A DNA stretch of 38,990 nucleotides from Candidatus Sumerlaeota bacterium (GCA_030156535.1 JASGMJ010000034.1:1-38990); one strand, 5' to 3'; counted from the first letter of the stretch, positions 1 to 10,022 are shown. Notes: a model not told the origin generated them from the sequence alone. Made by a program: numbers and translations.

Positions 1-134
1 GTCATGTCGCTTGGATAGCTGGGTCGGTTGGGCATCATGGCCTTGACCCCTCGCCGCCCCCCGAGAACAACGGCAAGAACTTTCCGGATGGTCTCTAAGA
101 AACCTTATCCCTTCATCCGATTCTCAAGTTCCGC

Positions 135-587
135 TCAATCGTCCTCCGTATTCTTCAGCGGCGCATCTTCCGGGAAATCTTCAACGGTTTCGAAGGCGTC
201 CTGTGGGATGATGCGCGGGGTTTCGTGGGTCAGGTAGCCCGCCGTGCTGACGGAAATGGCAATCAGGAACGCCAGCATCATCGCGGCCGAGAAGCTCTCG
301 GTCTGGAAGTCATACGCAATTGCGGGCATGATGAACCGGATGAACAGGGACGAGAGCACCATCGCCACGGCTGCGAGGGGGAGGATGTAGCCGCCCACGC
401 CTGAGAGGTTGATGATCGGCATGGCGAAAAAGCCACCGATCGGCCCGAATACCAGGTACAGGAACCACGACAACGGCCCCTTGATCCGCACGTCCTTGCG
501 CAAAATCAGCGCCCCCAGCACGAGCATTACCACGCACATTCCCCACGCTGCCCCCAGGTAAACCGGAGAACCCATTAGTCTGAACAT
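135..587 (-). CDS. Small four-helix membrane protein, function unknown
   Basis: A 150-residue protein with four hydrophobic stretches (about residues 5-28, 42-64, 69-92 and 105-122) and an acidic cytosolic-type tail rich in D and E. I recognise no family motif and cannot assign a function. The ATG at 587 is chosen because the upstream frame reads Arg-rich, non-membrane sequence and a GGAG lies about 9 bases before it. A second Met four residues in is also possible. It lies 35 bases downstream of the cysteine desulfurase gene on the same strand, so the two may be co-transcribed. Nothing else links them. That it is a real gene is likely from the clean membrane topology; its role is open. Confidence 0.7.
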   Translation of the reverse strand: MFRLMGSPVYLGAAWGMCVVMLVLGALILRKDVRIKGPLSWFLYLVFGPIGGFFAMPIINLSGVGGYILPLAAVAMVLSSLFIRFIMPAIAYDFQTESFSAAMMLAFLIAISVSTAGYLTHETPRIIPQDAFETVEDFPEDAPLKNTEDD

Positions 588-622
588 TTTGGAAAGACTC
601 CAGATGTGTTGTCGGACGGATG

Positions 623-1738
623 TTAGAGAATGGATACAATTGTTTCGGCCAGTGTGGCCACTTCCTGCCGGGTCGTTTGCCGGCCAAACGTGAAACGCAC
701 GCCTCCCGCGGCGCGTTCCGCGTCGTCCGGGTACATGGCCGCGAGAACAGGCGAGGCGGCCACCACTCCGGTGGAGCACGCCGACCCGGGTGACGCACTC
801 TCGCCATGTTGGTCCAGCGCGATAACCATGTCAACCGCATCGCGCCCCGGGAACGAGAGGTTCAGGAATCCGGGAAGACGCGGGGCGGTGCCGTTCAGGC
901 GGTGGGGTGCTCCTGCACGGGCGAGGCAGGCGAGGAACTCCTCTTCCAGCGCGGCCAGATGCTCGCGCCGTTGCCCGAGTTCCGCCACGGCGAGCTCGGC
1001 GGCGGCGGCGAACGCGCGGGCCAGCGGCACGGACGGCGTTCCGGCGCGGCGCTCCTCCTCCTGGGCGCCGCCGGTGATCTGGGGGACGAGGCGCCCGAGC
1101 CCCGGCCCCGCCAGGCACCCGATGCCAACGGGGCCGTAGGCCTTGTGGGCGGAGAGGATGACGAGATCGGCACCGAGGTCGTCGAGCACCAGCGGCTCCT
1201 TGCCGAGCGTCTGGCAGGCGTCGCACAGCCACGGAATGCCGCGCCGCCGGGCGAGCGCACGCGCGGCGGCCACGTCCTGCACGACGCCGGTTTCGTTGTT
1301 CGCGTGCATCAGGCAGAGCAGGCCGGCTTGCATGGGGATGGCGTCGTCGTCGAGCACCGCCCGCCCGTCGCCGCCAACGGGGAGCAGGTGCAGCACCACG
1401 CGCCCGGTTTCCGCCAGGTGCTCCAGTGTTTCGCGGACGCACGAGTGCTCCAGTGCGCTCGTCACGACGTGCAGCGGGCCGCCCGTGTTGCCTGTTGCCA
1501 GACCGCGCAGCGCCAGGTTGGCGGCCTCCGTTGCGCCCGACGTAAAGCACACCTGCCCGGCATCGCCGAGCCCGACGGCGGCGGCGAGTTGTCCGCGCGC
1601 CTGATCGAGCAGGCGGCGTGCACGCTGGCCCGGCTGGTGGATGCTCGACGGGTTGAGCGGCTCGCCCGCGTGTTCGAGCATGACGTCGCGGACGCGCGGG
1701 TCCAGTGGGGTGGTGGCGGCATGATCGAAGTACGCCAT
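623..1738 (-). CDS. Cysteine desulfurase, NifS/IscS family
   Basis: PLP-dependent enzyme that removes sulfur from L-cysteine as an enzyme persulfide for Fe-S cluster or tRNA thiolation pathways. The 371 residues begin with the family's YFDHAATTPLDP motif. His98 lies in the ALEHS segment that stacks on PLP. Lys199 in LSAHKAYGP is the Schiff-base lysine, and Cys321 in GSACSTG is the persulfide cysteine on the mobile loop. Length is slightly short of IscS (about 400). The ATG at 1738 has a GAGGAG about 9 bases upstream; a longer frame reaching 1795 lacks family sequence. No iscU, iscR or nifU gene is adjacent, so the sulfur acceptor cannot be read from context. It is followed by a small membrane protein gene. 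Confidence 0.93.
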   Translation of the reverse strand: MAYFDHAATTPLDPRVRDVMLEHAGEPLNPSSIHQPGQRARRLLDQARGQLAAAVGLGDAGQVCFTSGATEAANLALRGLATGNTGGPLHVVTSALEHSCVRETLEHLAETGRVVLHLLPVGGDGRAVLDDDAIPMQAGLLCLMHANNETGVVQDVAAARALARRRGIPWLCDACQTLGKEPLVLDDLGADLVILSAHKAYGPVGIGCLAGPGLGRLVPQITGGAQEEERRAGTPSVPLARAFAAAAELAVAELGQRREHLAALEEEFLACLARAGAPHRLNGTAPRLPGFLNLSFPGRDAVDMVIALDQHGESASPGSACSTGVVAASPVLAAMYPDDAERAAGGVRFTFGRQTTRQEVATLAETIVSIL

Positions 1739-1913
1739 GGGGCAAAGTCTCCTCGGTTCAGGTGCAGGATCGCCGCGTGCTTCGTCAAGTGCCACCGCGA
1801 TAAAACCGGGACGGGTTTTACCACCCCTCCTTTATCACATTCCCGAACCGCGTTGACGCGGCGGGACGCGGGCGCGTTCATCGGATTGTCACGTTTTCTG
1901 CCCGGGAGGGGCC

Positions 1914-4226
1914 ATGTCCGTTTTTCGTACCATCCTCTTTATCGCTGCCGTGTTTGCGGGCACTTATTGTGCGCTGCCAGCCGTGGCGTTCGCACCCCGT
2001 CCCACGGATGGTGACTATGCGCTCGCCGACGAGAACATCTTCCGCCGTGACGAAGTCACGCGCTGCGACATCACCATCGACCCCGCCGACTTTCAGTTCC
2101 TGATCGACAACCCCGATACCGACGAGAAGAAGCGCTGCACGATCCGGTGGCGCAACTCGGTGATCGACGAAACGGTGCCCGACGTCGGCATTCGTTCGCG
2201 GGGCAACCTGTCGCGCGGCGCGCCCCGCCGCTCGTGGAAGCTCGACTTCAACGAATTCGTTCCCGGCCGCGATTTCCAGTCGCTCGAAGAGATGGACATC
2301 AACGGCGACTACAATGATCCCACGCTGTTGCGCCGAATGCTTGCCCACGAGTTCCTGCGCCGCATGGGGCTCCCCGCATCGCGCACGCACTACGTTGCCC
2401 TCTACTTCAACGGAGAGTTCACGAGCCTGAACATCCATGTCGAACCCGTCGACGAGGAGTTTGCCGACTCGTGGTTCGGCAACAAGGACGGCAACCTCTA
2501 CAAATGCCTCTACAAGGGCGAGCGCGCCGACCTGAATTACCGCTCGCAGGAGGACTACGACACTTACGGCGACGGAGAAACCTACCGCGAAACGAACAAC
2601 GATCCGGACTCCGACTACACCGACCTGCGCGAGTTCATCGCGTACCTGAACTTCTCGGACAATTCCGAAATCTATAACAACCTGCACGCGCACATCAACA
2701 TCGACGGCGTGCTGCGCTACCTCGCTGCAAACGTCGCCACGGGCTCGTGGGACGACTATTGGTACGGCAGCAACAACTACTACCTCTATTGGAACGAGGA
2801 CCACGCGCTCTTCGAACTGATTCCCTACGACTACGACAACACGTTCGGCATCGACTACTTCAACGAGAACTGGGCCACGCGGCACTTCGACGGATGGGGC
2901 GATGGTGGGTACGGCTCCACGCCCGCGCCACTCGTCGAGCGCATCTTTCAACACAGCGAGTGGCGCCGCCAGTACCGCCGCTACCTGCGTGAAGCCGCCG
3001 CGATTCTCGCCGACCCGGAGTTCCAGGGCCTGGCCGCCGAATGGCACGCGCTGATCGCGCCGTACTTCGACGGGACCATCGAGAGCGGCGGCACGCGCGG
3101 CACACTGACCAGCGCCAATCAGCACGATCCATACTTCAACGACTACAACGCGCCGCCGAACTACCGTTCCCAGCTCGATGCGCACTCCCACGGCATCGTG
3201 CCGTTCATCACGCAGCGCGCGGCAACATTGAACGAGCAAATCGACGCGTTCTCGACCACCCCCGTGCAGCCCGCGATCAGCATCAACGAAGTGCTCGCCT
3301 CGAACGCCACGACAAACACCGACAACTTCGGCGAGCCCGGCGACTGGATCGAACTCCACAACGCCGAAAGTTTCGACGTCGATCTCTCCGGCTGGTATCT
3401 CAGCGACGCGCCCTCCTCGCCGACGCTCTACCGCATCCCCGATGGGACGACGATTCCGGCGGGTGGCTTTCTGCTCGTGTGGGCCGACGGCCAGCCCGAG
3501 CAGCAGGAGCCCGGCGCGCTGCACGCCCCCTTCCGGCTCGATGTTTCGGGCGAAACGATCACGCTGTGGAACGACGACGCCTCGGGCAAGGTCCTCATCG
3601 AGACGCTGACGTTCCCCGCGCTCTCCACGGATCGCTCCTACGGCCGCTTCACCGACGGCACCGGGAATCTTCTCATCATGCGCAACCCCACGCCCGGCGC
3701 CTCGAACGACGGCACGCCGGCCACCGGAGGCGGCGAGCCACGCACGCCGCCGCGCCTCTTCATCAACGAGTTCATGGCCGTGAACAACAACACGATCGTC
3801 GACAACCTCGGCGAACATGCCGACTGGCTCGAACTCTACAACGACGAGAGCACCGACGTGGACTTGTCCGGTCTCTACCTGACGGACAATCTCGCCAATC
3901 CCACGAAGTGGCAGTTCCCCGTCGGCGTCTCAATTCCGGCGAAGGGCTTCCTGCTCCTGTGGGCCGACAGCGACGTCACAGAGACCGCACCGGGGCATCT
4001 GCACACCTCGTTCGGGCTCAGTTCCGGCGGCGAGGAGATTGGCCTGTTCGACAACGACGAGAACCAGAACCAGGCGATTCACACGCTGACGTTCGGCCCG
4101 CAAACCGCCGACGTTTCCGAGGGACTTCTGCCCGACGGCGAGGGCACGCACGCTCCGCTGGCCACGCCGACGCCGGGACGCAGCAACAGCGCCCCGGCCC
4201 ACGTGGACGGCTGGGCTGTGTGGTGA
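1914..4226 (+). CDS. Secreted CotH-kinase-fold protein with two lamin-tail domains
   Basis: A 770-residue exported protein. Residues 1-27 form a Sec signal peptide ending near AVAFA. A CotH domain follows (about 38-440). It shows the WKLDFNEF segment, the NLYKCLYKG segment, and the NNYYLYWNEDH and PYDYDNTFG block that in CotH proteins provides the acidic metal and ATP-binding residues. Two lamin-tail (LTD) beta domains follow. Both open with INE and a GDWIELHN or ADWLELYN segment and contain LSGWYLSD or LSGLYLTD, at about 448-590 and 612-760. CotH is an atypical protein kinase in Bacillus spores; in bacteria with no sign of sporulation the substrate is unknown. The lamin-tail repeats suggest attachment to a surface or matrix, which is inference. 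The GGGAGGGG just upstream supports the start. It converges on comEC with a 3-base gap. Confidence 0.9.
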   Translation: MSVFRTILFIAAVFAGTYCALPAVAFAPRPTDGDYALADENIFRRDEVTRCDITIDPADFQFLIDNPDTDEKKRCTIRWRNSVIDETVPDVGIRSRGNLSRGAPRRSWKLDFNEFVPGRDFQSLEEMDINGDYNDPTLLRRMLAHEFLRRMGLPASRTHYVALYFNGEFTSLNIHVEPVDEEFADSWFGNKDGNLYKCLYKGERADLNYRSQEDYDTYGDGETYRETNNDPDSDYTDLREFIAYLNFSDNSEIYNNLHAHINIDGVLRYLAANVATGSWDDYWYGSNNYYLYWNEDHALFELIPYDYDNTFGIDYFNENWATRHFDGWGDGGYGSTPAPLVERIFQHSEWRRQYRRYLREAAAILADPEFQGLAAEWHALIAPYFDGTIESGGTRGTLTSANQHDPYFNDYNAPPNYRSQLDAHSHGIVPFITQRAATLNEQIDAFSTTPVQPAISINEVLASNATTNTDNFGEPGDWIELHNAESFDVDLSGWYLSDAPSSPTLYRIPDGTTIPAGGFLLVWADGQPEQQEPGALHAPFRLDVSGETITLWNDDASGKVLIETLTFPALSTDRSYGRFTDGTGNLLIMRNPTPGASNDGTPATGGGEPRTPPRLFINEFMAVNNNTIVDNLGEHADWLELYNDESTDVDLSGLYLTDNLANPTKWQFPVGVSIPAKGFLLLWADSDVTETAPGHLHTSFGLSSGGEEIGLFDNDENQNQAIHTLTFGPQTADVSEGLLPDGEGTHAPLATPTPGRSNSAPAHVDGWAVW

Positions 4227-4229
4227 CCC

Positions 4230-6713
4230 CTACGGCGCGGCAAACGCCGGGCGTTCGCGGGTGATGCGCAGCTCCACGCCGTCGGTCTCGAAGGCGATGG
4301 TGCCTTCGCGGTCGGTGCGGGCGACGTCGATGCCGCGCGCGGCGAGCCGCTGCAGGACCGCCGGTGACGGGTGCCCGTAGCGATTCTCCCGTCCGCAACT
4401 GATGACGGCGATCCGGGGTGCCGCAGCGTCCAGGAACACGCCGCTGCTCGACGAGTTCGAGCCGTGGTGCCCGGCCTTCAGGACACTGCACGCCAGACCC
4501 TCGGAGCCGAATGCGCGCACCATGTCGCTCTCTGACCCCTCCGCCGCGTCCCCGGTCAGCAGAAACGCCACTTCCCCCGCCACGACGCGCAGCACCACCG
4601 AGGCATCGTTGCGCTCGGTGCCACCGGCCAGCGATTCGTCGGTGGGGTGGAGCACGTCGGCGCGCACGCCGGGCGCGAGGGCAAGGCGCGCCCCCCGGCG
4701 CACCGTGGCGACTCGCAGGTCGCGCCACGCAACGGCCTCGGCGAGTTCCACCCACGCTTCCGTGTTGGCCAGGCTGCCGCCGACGATCACCCTGCCGGGG
4801 CGCAGCGCCTCGATCACCGCCGGCGCCCCGCCGATGTGGTCCGCATCCGCATGGGTCAGCACCAGCGCGTCGAGCCGGTCGATGCCGCGAAGCGCCAAGT
4901 CGCGCACCAGCGCCTGGCCGCGCTCCGGTCCGGCATCGACGAGCACCCGGGCGCCCCCGCGCGCCTCGATCAGCACGGCGTCCCCCTGGTCCACGTCGAA
5001 AAACGTCACGCGCAGCACGTCGTCCGGCGGGCGAACGGAAAGCCCCAGCAGGGCGACAGCCACCGCCGCTCCCACCCCTGCCGCCCCCGAGAGCCAGCCG
5101 TCCAACGGCGTGAAGCGGGGGCGCAGAAGAGCCCACCTGCCCCCCAACAACAGGGCGTACCACGCCCCCGTGATCCAGCCGGGCCACGCCCCTCCCACAG
5201 AGGCCGCCGACCACTCCCACCCGCCCAGCAGGCGGGCCGCAGCATCGACCACCCCCAGCGCGGGGTCCAGAATTCCGAACGCCAACTCGCCCAGCCACGG
5301 CACCAGCCACGCCAACGCCGTGGCCGCAAACGCCGCCCCCATCAGCAGCGGCAGAAGCGGCAGAACCAGTGTGTTCGCCAGCGGCGCCGCCAGCGACACC
5401 GATCGCAAATGCGCCGAAAGCACCGGCGCCAGCGCCACCTGGATGCACGCGGAAAGGAAGAACACCTGGAGCCCGCGAATCAGCCAGCCGAACCCCCAGC
5501 TCCCCTTCATCGTCCGGCCCAGATTCTCCTCGATGGCCACGGCCCCCGGCAGCGCGAACACCATCGTCGTGGCCGCAAGGAACGAAAGCTGGAAGTCCAC
5601 CTGCCACAGCGACAACGGCCGAAGCAGCAGGAACACCAGGGCCACCGAGGCCAGCCCGCCCAACGGGTCGATCTCGCGCCGCGAGAACGGTTGGGCCAGA
5701 AAGACCGCGACGATACAGGCGGCGCGCAGGGCGCTGATCCGCAGCCCCGTGATCCCGCAAAACGACAGCACTCCCGCCAGCACCAGGACCGCCCGCCACC
5801 GCGCTCCAAGCCCCAGAGCCGACGCCGCCAAGGCCAGCAGAATCCCCACCAGCCCGGCGTGAAGTCCCGAAACGGCAAAGATGTGCGCCAGCCCGGCGCG
5901 CTGAAAGGCTGTGCGCTGCCCCGGGAGCAGCAGATGCGTCCGCCCCAGCGTTCCGGCGACCAGCAGCGGCCCCGTCCGGGCGCCAAGATTGTCAAGTATG
6001 ATGGCTTGAATGGCATCGCCCATCTGGCGCAGCGAAAGCCGCACGCGCGCCATCGGGCTGCGGCCCCGCACGGGGGGCGCGGCGCTCCAGGCTCGGGCGC
6101 GAAACGTGGCCCCGGCACCGCGCTGGACGGCCAGGCTGTCGGGCTCGCCCGGCAGCGGATTGGGCGACAAGGGGTCCATCGCTCCCGTCGCCTCCACCAC
6201 GTCGCCGACGGCGAGCGCGGGCATCGGCGTGTGCTCGGGGAGCCAGGCCATGACGCTCAGGGGGAAGACGATGGCGGCCCCGCCGCGTTGGAGGACGGCG
6301 CCCGGGGCAATCTGCACGCGCAGGCGGCCCGATCCCGTGGGGCGGGGATCCGAAGCGACCCGCCCGGCCAGCACCACGGGACCGGACGGTGCGGCGTCGA
6401 GAACGCCAAGCAGCCGGCCGGCCTGCTCCCGGGCCGCAACGTGCGGGGCAATCAGCAGCAGCCCGAACCCGCCGAACGCCAGCGCCAGGGCCGCCGCGCG
6501 TCCGCGCGGCCGATGCCGCATCCACCCGCCCAGCACGAAGGCGGCAACGACGAGCGCGGCGCCCGGAGCCAAACGGTCCATCCCCAGTTCCCGTCCGGCC
6601 ACCAGTCCGCCCATCAGAGCGAGCACGGCCACGAGGCTCGGGCGCGGAAACTCGCGCTCGGGCTGGTATCCCTCGGCGGCCTGCGGGACGATGGAAGCAG
6701 CGGAATCGGCCAA
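4230..6713 (-). CDS. comEC: ComEC/Rec2 family DNA-uptake channel
   Basis: An 827-residue polytopic protein of the ComEC family, which forms the inner-membrane channel for transforming DNA. Domain order is the full one: N-terminal helices, a DUF4131 region with an OB-like soluble part (about 40-210), the multi-helix Competence domain (about 225-510), and a C-terminal metallo-beta-lactamase-like domain (about 565-800). The last carries the THADADH metal motif at 620-626 and an AGHHGS motif near 748. The length is normal for the family. The start is uncertain: the first usable codon in frame is TTG at 6713, with no clear ribosome-binding site, and no earlier Met exists. Other competence genes (comEA, comF, dprA) are not adjacent, so active uptake cannot be inferred from this window. 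Confidence 0.93.
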   Translation of the reverse strand: MADSAASIVPQAAEGYQPEREFPRPSLVAVLALMGGLVAGRELGMDRLAPGAALVVAAFVLGGWMRHRPRGRAAALALAFGGFGLLLIAPHVAAREQAGRLLGVLDAAPSGPVVLAGRVASDPRPTGSGRLRVQIAPGAVLQRGGAAIVFPLSVMAWLPEHTPMPALAVGDVVEATGAMDPLSPNPLPGEPDSLAVQRGAGATFRARAWSAAPPVRGRSPMARVRLSLRQMGDAIQAIILDNLGARTGPLLVAGTLGRTHLLLPGQRTAFQRAGLAHIFAVSGLHAGLVGILLALAASALGLGARWRAVLVLAGVLSFCGITGLRISALRAACIVAVFLAQPFSRREIDPLGGLASVALVFLLLRPLSLWQVDFQLSFLAATTMVFALPGAVAIEENLGRTMKGSWGFGWLIRGLQVFFLSACIQVALAPVLSAHLRSVSLAAPLANTLVLPLLPLLMGAAFAATALAWLVPWLGELAFGILDPALGVVDAAARLLGGWEWSAASVGGAWPGWITGAWYALLLGGRWALLRPRFTPLDGWLSGAAGVGAAVAVALLGLSVRPPDDVLRVTFFDVDQGDAVLIEARGGARVLVDAGPERGQALVRDLALRGIDRLDALVLTHADADHIGGAPAVIEALRPGRVIVGGSLANTEAWVELAEAVAWRDLRVATVRRGARLALAPGVRADVLHPTDESLAGGTERNDASVVLRVVAGEVAFLLTGDAAEGSESDMVRAFGSEGLACSVLKAGHHGSNSSSSGVFLDAAAPRIAVISCGRENRYGHPSPAVLQRLAARGIDVARTDREGTIAFETDGVELRITRERPAFAAP

Positions 6714-7100
6714 CGGACAGCAACGGCGGTGAAGTGGGTCAGTTCATTGCCCCAGCCTGCGCCCCGGAGCGCCAGAGGGCCAGCGGGAAGTGGCAGTGCG
6801 GGAGACGCCGGGTGCATCTCCCGGAACCGAAAGATGGCCCCGGGAGAAGTCTTCGGTTCCCGGTTTTTCGTTCTCAGTCCTGGCATCTCCAACGCATCAC
6901 TTTCCTGTTTCTCCCCTGGGTTTCCTGCCGCCATCGCGTCCCGAAGAGACGTCGGCACTACCGCCGCGCGGCGGAACGTTCCGGGCGGCAAGGCACGAAA
7001 ACCAGAATCACCTTGTGCCCTCCCCCATATTCGCGGAAGAAACGATAGTGTAATGAGAAAGTCTTTCTCCGGGGCGAAATGCGATAGAAGCGAGGGGGAA
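6714..7100. other. 387-base intergenic region between divergent genes
   Basis: No coding sequence is evident between comEC and the propeller-like gene. It should hold the promoters of both, but I see no convincing -35/-10 pair. Positions 6848-6880 contain the degenerate words CTTCGGTTCCCGG and GTTTTTCGTTCTCA. The latter 14-mer (6863-6876) recurs exactly at 20767-20780 in another gene-free stretch. A GAGGGGGAA lies directly before the ATG at 7101. Confidence 0.6.
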
Positions 7101-8714
7101 ATGATCCCATGCCCGCCGCTCGTCCGTTTGGGGGTCGCCCTTGTCCTTCTGGCCGGGCTGCTCGCAGTCGGTCAGCCCGCCCTTGCCCGCCCGACGATTG
7201 TTTTTCAATCGGCCAGCGGATGCGAAACACCTCTGGGCTTTGCCCGCTTTACCTCTCCTTCCGAGGAGGGAAAACAGGGGCTGAGGGTGGGTGAGGCACT
7301 TGTTTTCGAAACACCCGAGGGCTATCTCCGCGGAGACATCGTGGCCTTCGGCGAAACGATCGTGTTTACCATTTCTCGCGAAACGGGGTTCCTGGCCCGT
7401 CGCAGCACCATCCTGAAGTACGAAAACGGCATGGTGACGGAACTGCTGGCGGACCGGGGATATTGCTTTTTCCACGATGCGAATGCGGCCAGGTCGTTGA
7501 TCCTGGTGGAGAGCCGGCCGGAAGAGTGGGAGCGGATCAAGAACGACACCGCGCCCGACAAGCTGATCCGCGAGGTTCTCGTGCTCTCCGCCGTGGATGG
7601 CAGCATCGTGGCGACGACCCGCGTTGCCGGGTTCAGTTCCCTGAACGCCCGGTGGGAACTGGACGGCGAGTCGGTCCTTCTCTCTGGCGATCGTTTCGCG
7701 GCGATGCCCAAGTCGCCCCTCCTTCGCTGGACGCCCGGGAGCGGCAAGTTCGAGAGCTTGGTGCCGGACGGCCACACTGTTTCGGATTTCGATGTGTTGC
7801 CTGGCGGCCGGGTGGCCGCCACTCTGGCATGGCGCGAGAACGGCGCGCTCATCTGGGGACTCTTCGTTGCCGGGCCACGGCCGGACTCGCCGATCCAACG
7901 CCTTGATCCCGATGGCACAGGTGGCTACGACATCGCCTTCGACCCGGCCACCGGCACGCTCGCCTACAATGTGAACTTGGGGAGGCATTCCCCGTCGGAG
8001 AAGCGCACGCTGACCCTGGCGGAGATCGAGGCGAATCTTGCGCGCAAGCTCCCCGTGGTTGCCAGCGCCGCACCTATGTCGACGGAGCTGGGCAAGGCCG
8101 GAGAGCGCGCACTGCTGCGAAGAGGCAACGCGCAGGGAGTCGAACAACTCGTCGCCGTCGAGGCGGGCAAAGCGGAAACGATCCTGCTGGAAAACAAACG
8201 CGAGATCGCCCTCGCAGGCGTTTCGCCCGCGGGCGACGTGCTCGTCTCCGCGCTCCCGATCACCGGCGAGGATTCGCCCGGCCGCCAACTGCTGTTCTTT
8301 CGCCGGGGCGAGACCACGCCCACGGAGGTCATGCGGTTTCGCAATTACGAGCCTCCGAAAGTCGAGTGGTCGAAGGACGGGCAGACGGCCTTGCTCAAAG
8401 ACAACGTCTCCCTGACGCAGCTCGACATCGTCTCGGGGCGGACACAGGTCCTCGTGCCCTCGCAGGTTTTCGAGACGGTTGCGTTGCCCGGCGGCCGCAT
8501 GGCGTTCGTCGGGCCGGGGATCATGCGGAACGGCAAGATCGAGCGGGGGATTTTCGTCACCAATCCGGCCGACCCGGCGAACCCCGTTCTCGTTGTGCCG
8601 AACGAAATCCCCGCGACGCTGGGATACGATGCGGCCGCAAAGACGATCACCTATGGCGTGCGCACGGCCAAGGGAATCGAGCAGAAGAGCGCCGCCGTCC
8701 CGCCCGCGCCGTAG
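7101..8714 (+). CDS. Secreted protein with propeller-like repeats, function unknown
   Basis: A 537-residue exported protein. Residues 1-30 form a signal peptide ending ALA. The rest consists of repeated beta-strand-like units with the rhythm of TolB or WD40-type propeller blades: for example SVDFDV-like turns such as TVSDFDVLPGGRVAATLAW, DIAFDPATGTLAYN and VEWSKDGQTALL. The DP or SKDG turns before a strand are typical of TolB-type blades. No catalytic motif is visible. The ATG at 7101 is preferred over one at 7053 because it starts exactly at the signal peptide and follows a purine-rich stretch. It is 85 bases upstream of two damaged genes for exported proteins. The fold assignment is inference from repeat rhythm alone. 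Confidence 0.75.
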   Translation: MIPCPPLVRLGVALVLLAGLLAVGQPALARPTIVFQSASGCETPLGFARFTSPSEEGKQGLRVGEALVFETPEGYLRGDIVAFGETIVFTISRETGFLARRSTILKYENGMVTELLADRGYCFFHDANAARSLILVESRPEEWERIKNDTAPDKLIREVLVLSAVDGSIVATTRVAGFSSLNARWELDGESVLLSGDRFAAMPKSPLLRWTPGSGKFESLVPDGHTVSDFDVLPGGRVAATLAWRENGALIWGLFVAGPRPDSPIQRLDPDGTGGYDIAFDPATGTLAYNVNLGRHSPSEKRTLTLAEIEANLARKLPVVASAAPMSTELGKAGERALLRRGNAQGVEQLVAVEAGKAETILLENKREIALAGVSPAGDVLVSALPITGEDSPGRQLLFFRRGETTPTEVMRFRNYEPPKVEWSKDGQTALLKDNVSLTQLDIVSGRTQVLVPSQVFETVALPGGRMAFVGPGIMRNGKIERGIFVTNPADPANPVLVVPNEIPATLGYDAAAKTITYGVRTAKGIEQKSAAVPPAP

Positions 8715-8799
8715 GGGGCGCGGGGAGCAAGGCGTGGAGCGTGCAAAGTTGGAAAGCGGCCGTGGCAAGAGAGAACAACAGAAGCGAGGAGAAGAGGCG

Positions 8800-10022
8800 A
8801 TGAACGCACTTGCGAAGATCGGATTGTGCGTCTGCGTTGGATTGATACCGTTTGTGCTCGCTGCCGACTCCCCCTGTCCTGAGCAGAAGTGCACGGAAGA
8901 AGGCGATGTGGCCGTCAGTGAGGGAGAAGCAATAAGCGCCGTCATCAGGTCGCCGCAGCAAAACGAGAGTGATCTTCTGAGTCTTATGCAAGTTGAGCCG
9001 TGTTGTCAGGACAGACATGGAGATTTGAATGGGGACGATATGATCGACATCCCTGGATGTGGCCCTCTTTCTTCGGCTCGAAATAGTTGGCGTGCAGTAT
9101 AACGAGAAGGGGGCGCTCATGGGGATCGGGGGAGAACCGTGAGACAGGGATCGCATCGAGTCGAGTTCCATTGAGACGAAAGAAGTGGAAGGAAATCCGT
9201 GCGCAAGTGTTCCCACTTCGCATCTGGAGTATCCCAGTGACACGGTTGTCTGGGAATGGACCGATACGAATTTCGACATTACGACTCCGGGGACCGATTA
9301 CTATGTCAGGGGTCGCGCCTATAATCCGCCCAACACCGGCTCAATGAGAAAGATCAGTGATACCAGGACGTATCCGTGCGATGATGGGCAAACACCCTGC
9401 GAAGAGAAATGCTGGGAATGGGAAGGATACGACACGGTCACGGAATCGCTCTCTCTGGAAATGCCGATTACGGTGAAAGAAGCGACACTGGAATGTTACG
9501 AGCCTCAGGATTGGAACCCGGCGGGGGAAGAGGTTGCTCTCAATATACGCCACGGATTTGCACCGATGAAGGGGCAGCCAAGCGTTGAAATCATGATCGC
9601 AAGCCCAGAGCCTGCGGCAAGAAACGTTCACGGGCGCATTGGATGGAAACGGATCTTTGAAAAAAACCGGAGCCTGCGCCACTCCGTTGACCGGCATAAT
9701 GCCTCAGCATATCACGCTGCTTGCCGAAGAAGACACACGATCAAGAGTTTCTCACCTGATTGCCAATGCCCTCAATTTGAAGGTCAACAGCGGGCCAGGC
9801 AAAACGGTCTATTACAACTGTGGTCTTCAGAGAGAATGCAACTATCCGAAGCTGGAAGTATGGAAGGAATGTTTCGAAGGTGTTGTGGACGGAAGTTCGA
9901 TATGGACCAGGATCGCCGGACAAGTTGAACCGGTAAGGCACTACGAGGGATTTGATGTCTCCATTTGGATGGTAAACTCAATGGAGATTTGTTGCTACAA
10001 AGAGACAAACGAGTTTAATTAA
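8800..10022 (+). pseudogene. Broken gene for an exported, Cys-rich, dockerin-like protein
   Basis: The ATG at 8800 follows AGGAGAAGAGGCG and opens a signal peptide ending near VLAADS. The first frame reaches GDLNGDDMID and then stops at 9102. Dropping one C from the CCC at 9051-9053 restores the dockerin type I-like run MIDILDVALFLRLE and continues in the next frame. That frame has an in-frame TGA at 9140-9142, then a clean stretch (IESSSIETKEVEGNPC onward) to about 9660. Dropping one A from the A7 run at 9660-9666 moves into the third frame, which runs cleanly to TAA at 10022. With both corrections the product would be about 406 codons with one internal stop. The DNA looks less G+C-rich than its neighbours. 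No domain beyond the dockerin-like half repeat is recognised. Either a decaying gene or base-calling errors could explain it. Confidence 0.7.

Noticed and set aside
1878..3818. Long minus-strand open frame antisense to the CotH gene
   Set aside because: The Val/Arg-rich product is a codon-bias shadow of the CotH/lamin-tail coding strand.
4647..7100. Very long plus-strand open frame running from 4647 into the propeller-like gene
   Set aside because: It is antisense to comEC, is Arg/Gln/Pro-rich without motifs, and the real gene starts at the signal peptide at 7101.
9140..9142. In-frame TGA as a selenocysteine codon, prompted by the GDCCVxC family member elsewhere
   Set aside because: The TGA sits in GIGGEP-DRDR, not in a redox motif, no SECIS-like hairpin is visible next to it, and four frame breaks in the same pair of genes make loss of function or error more likely.
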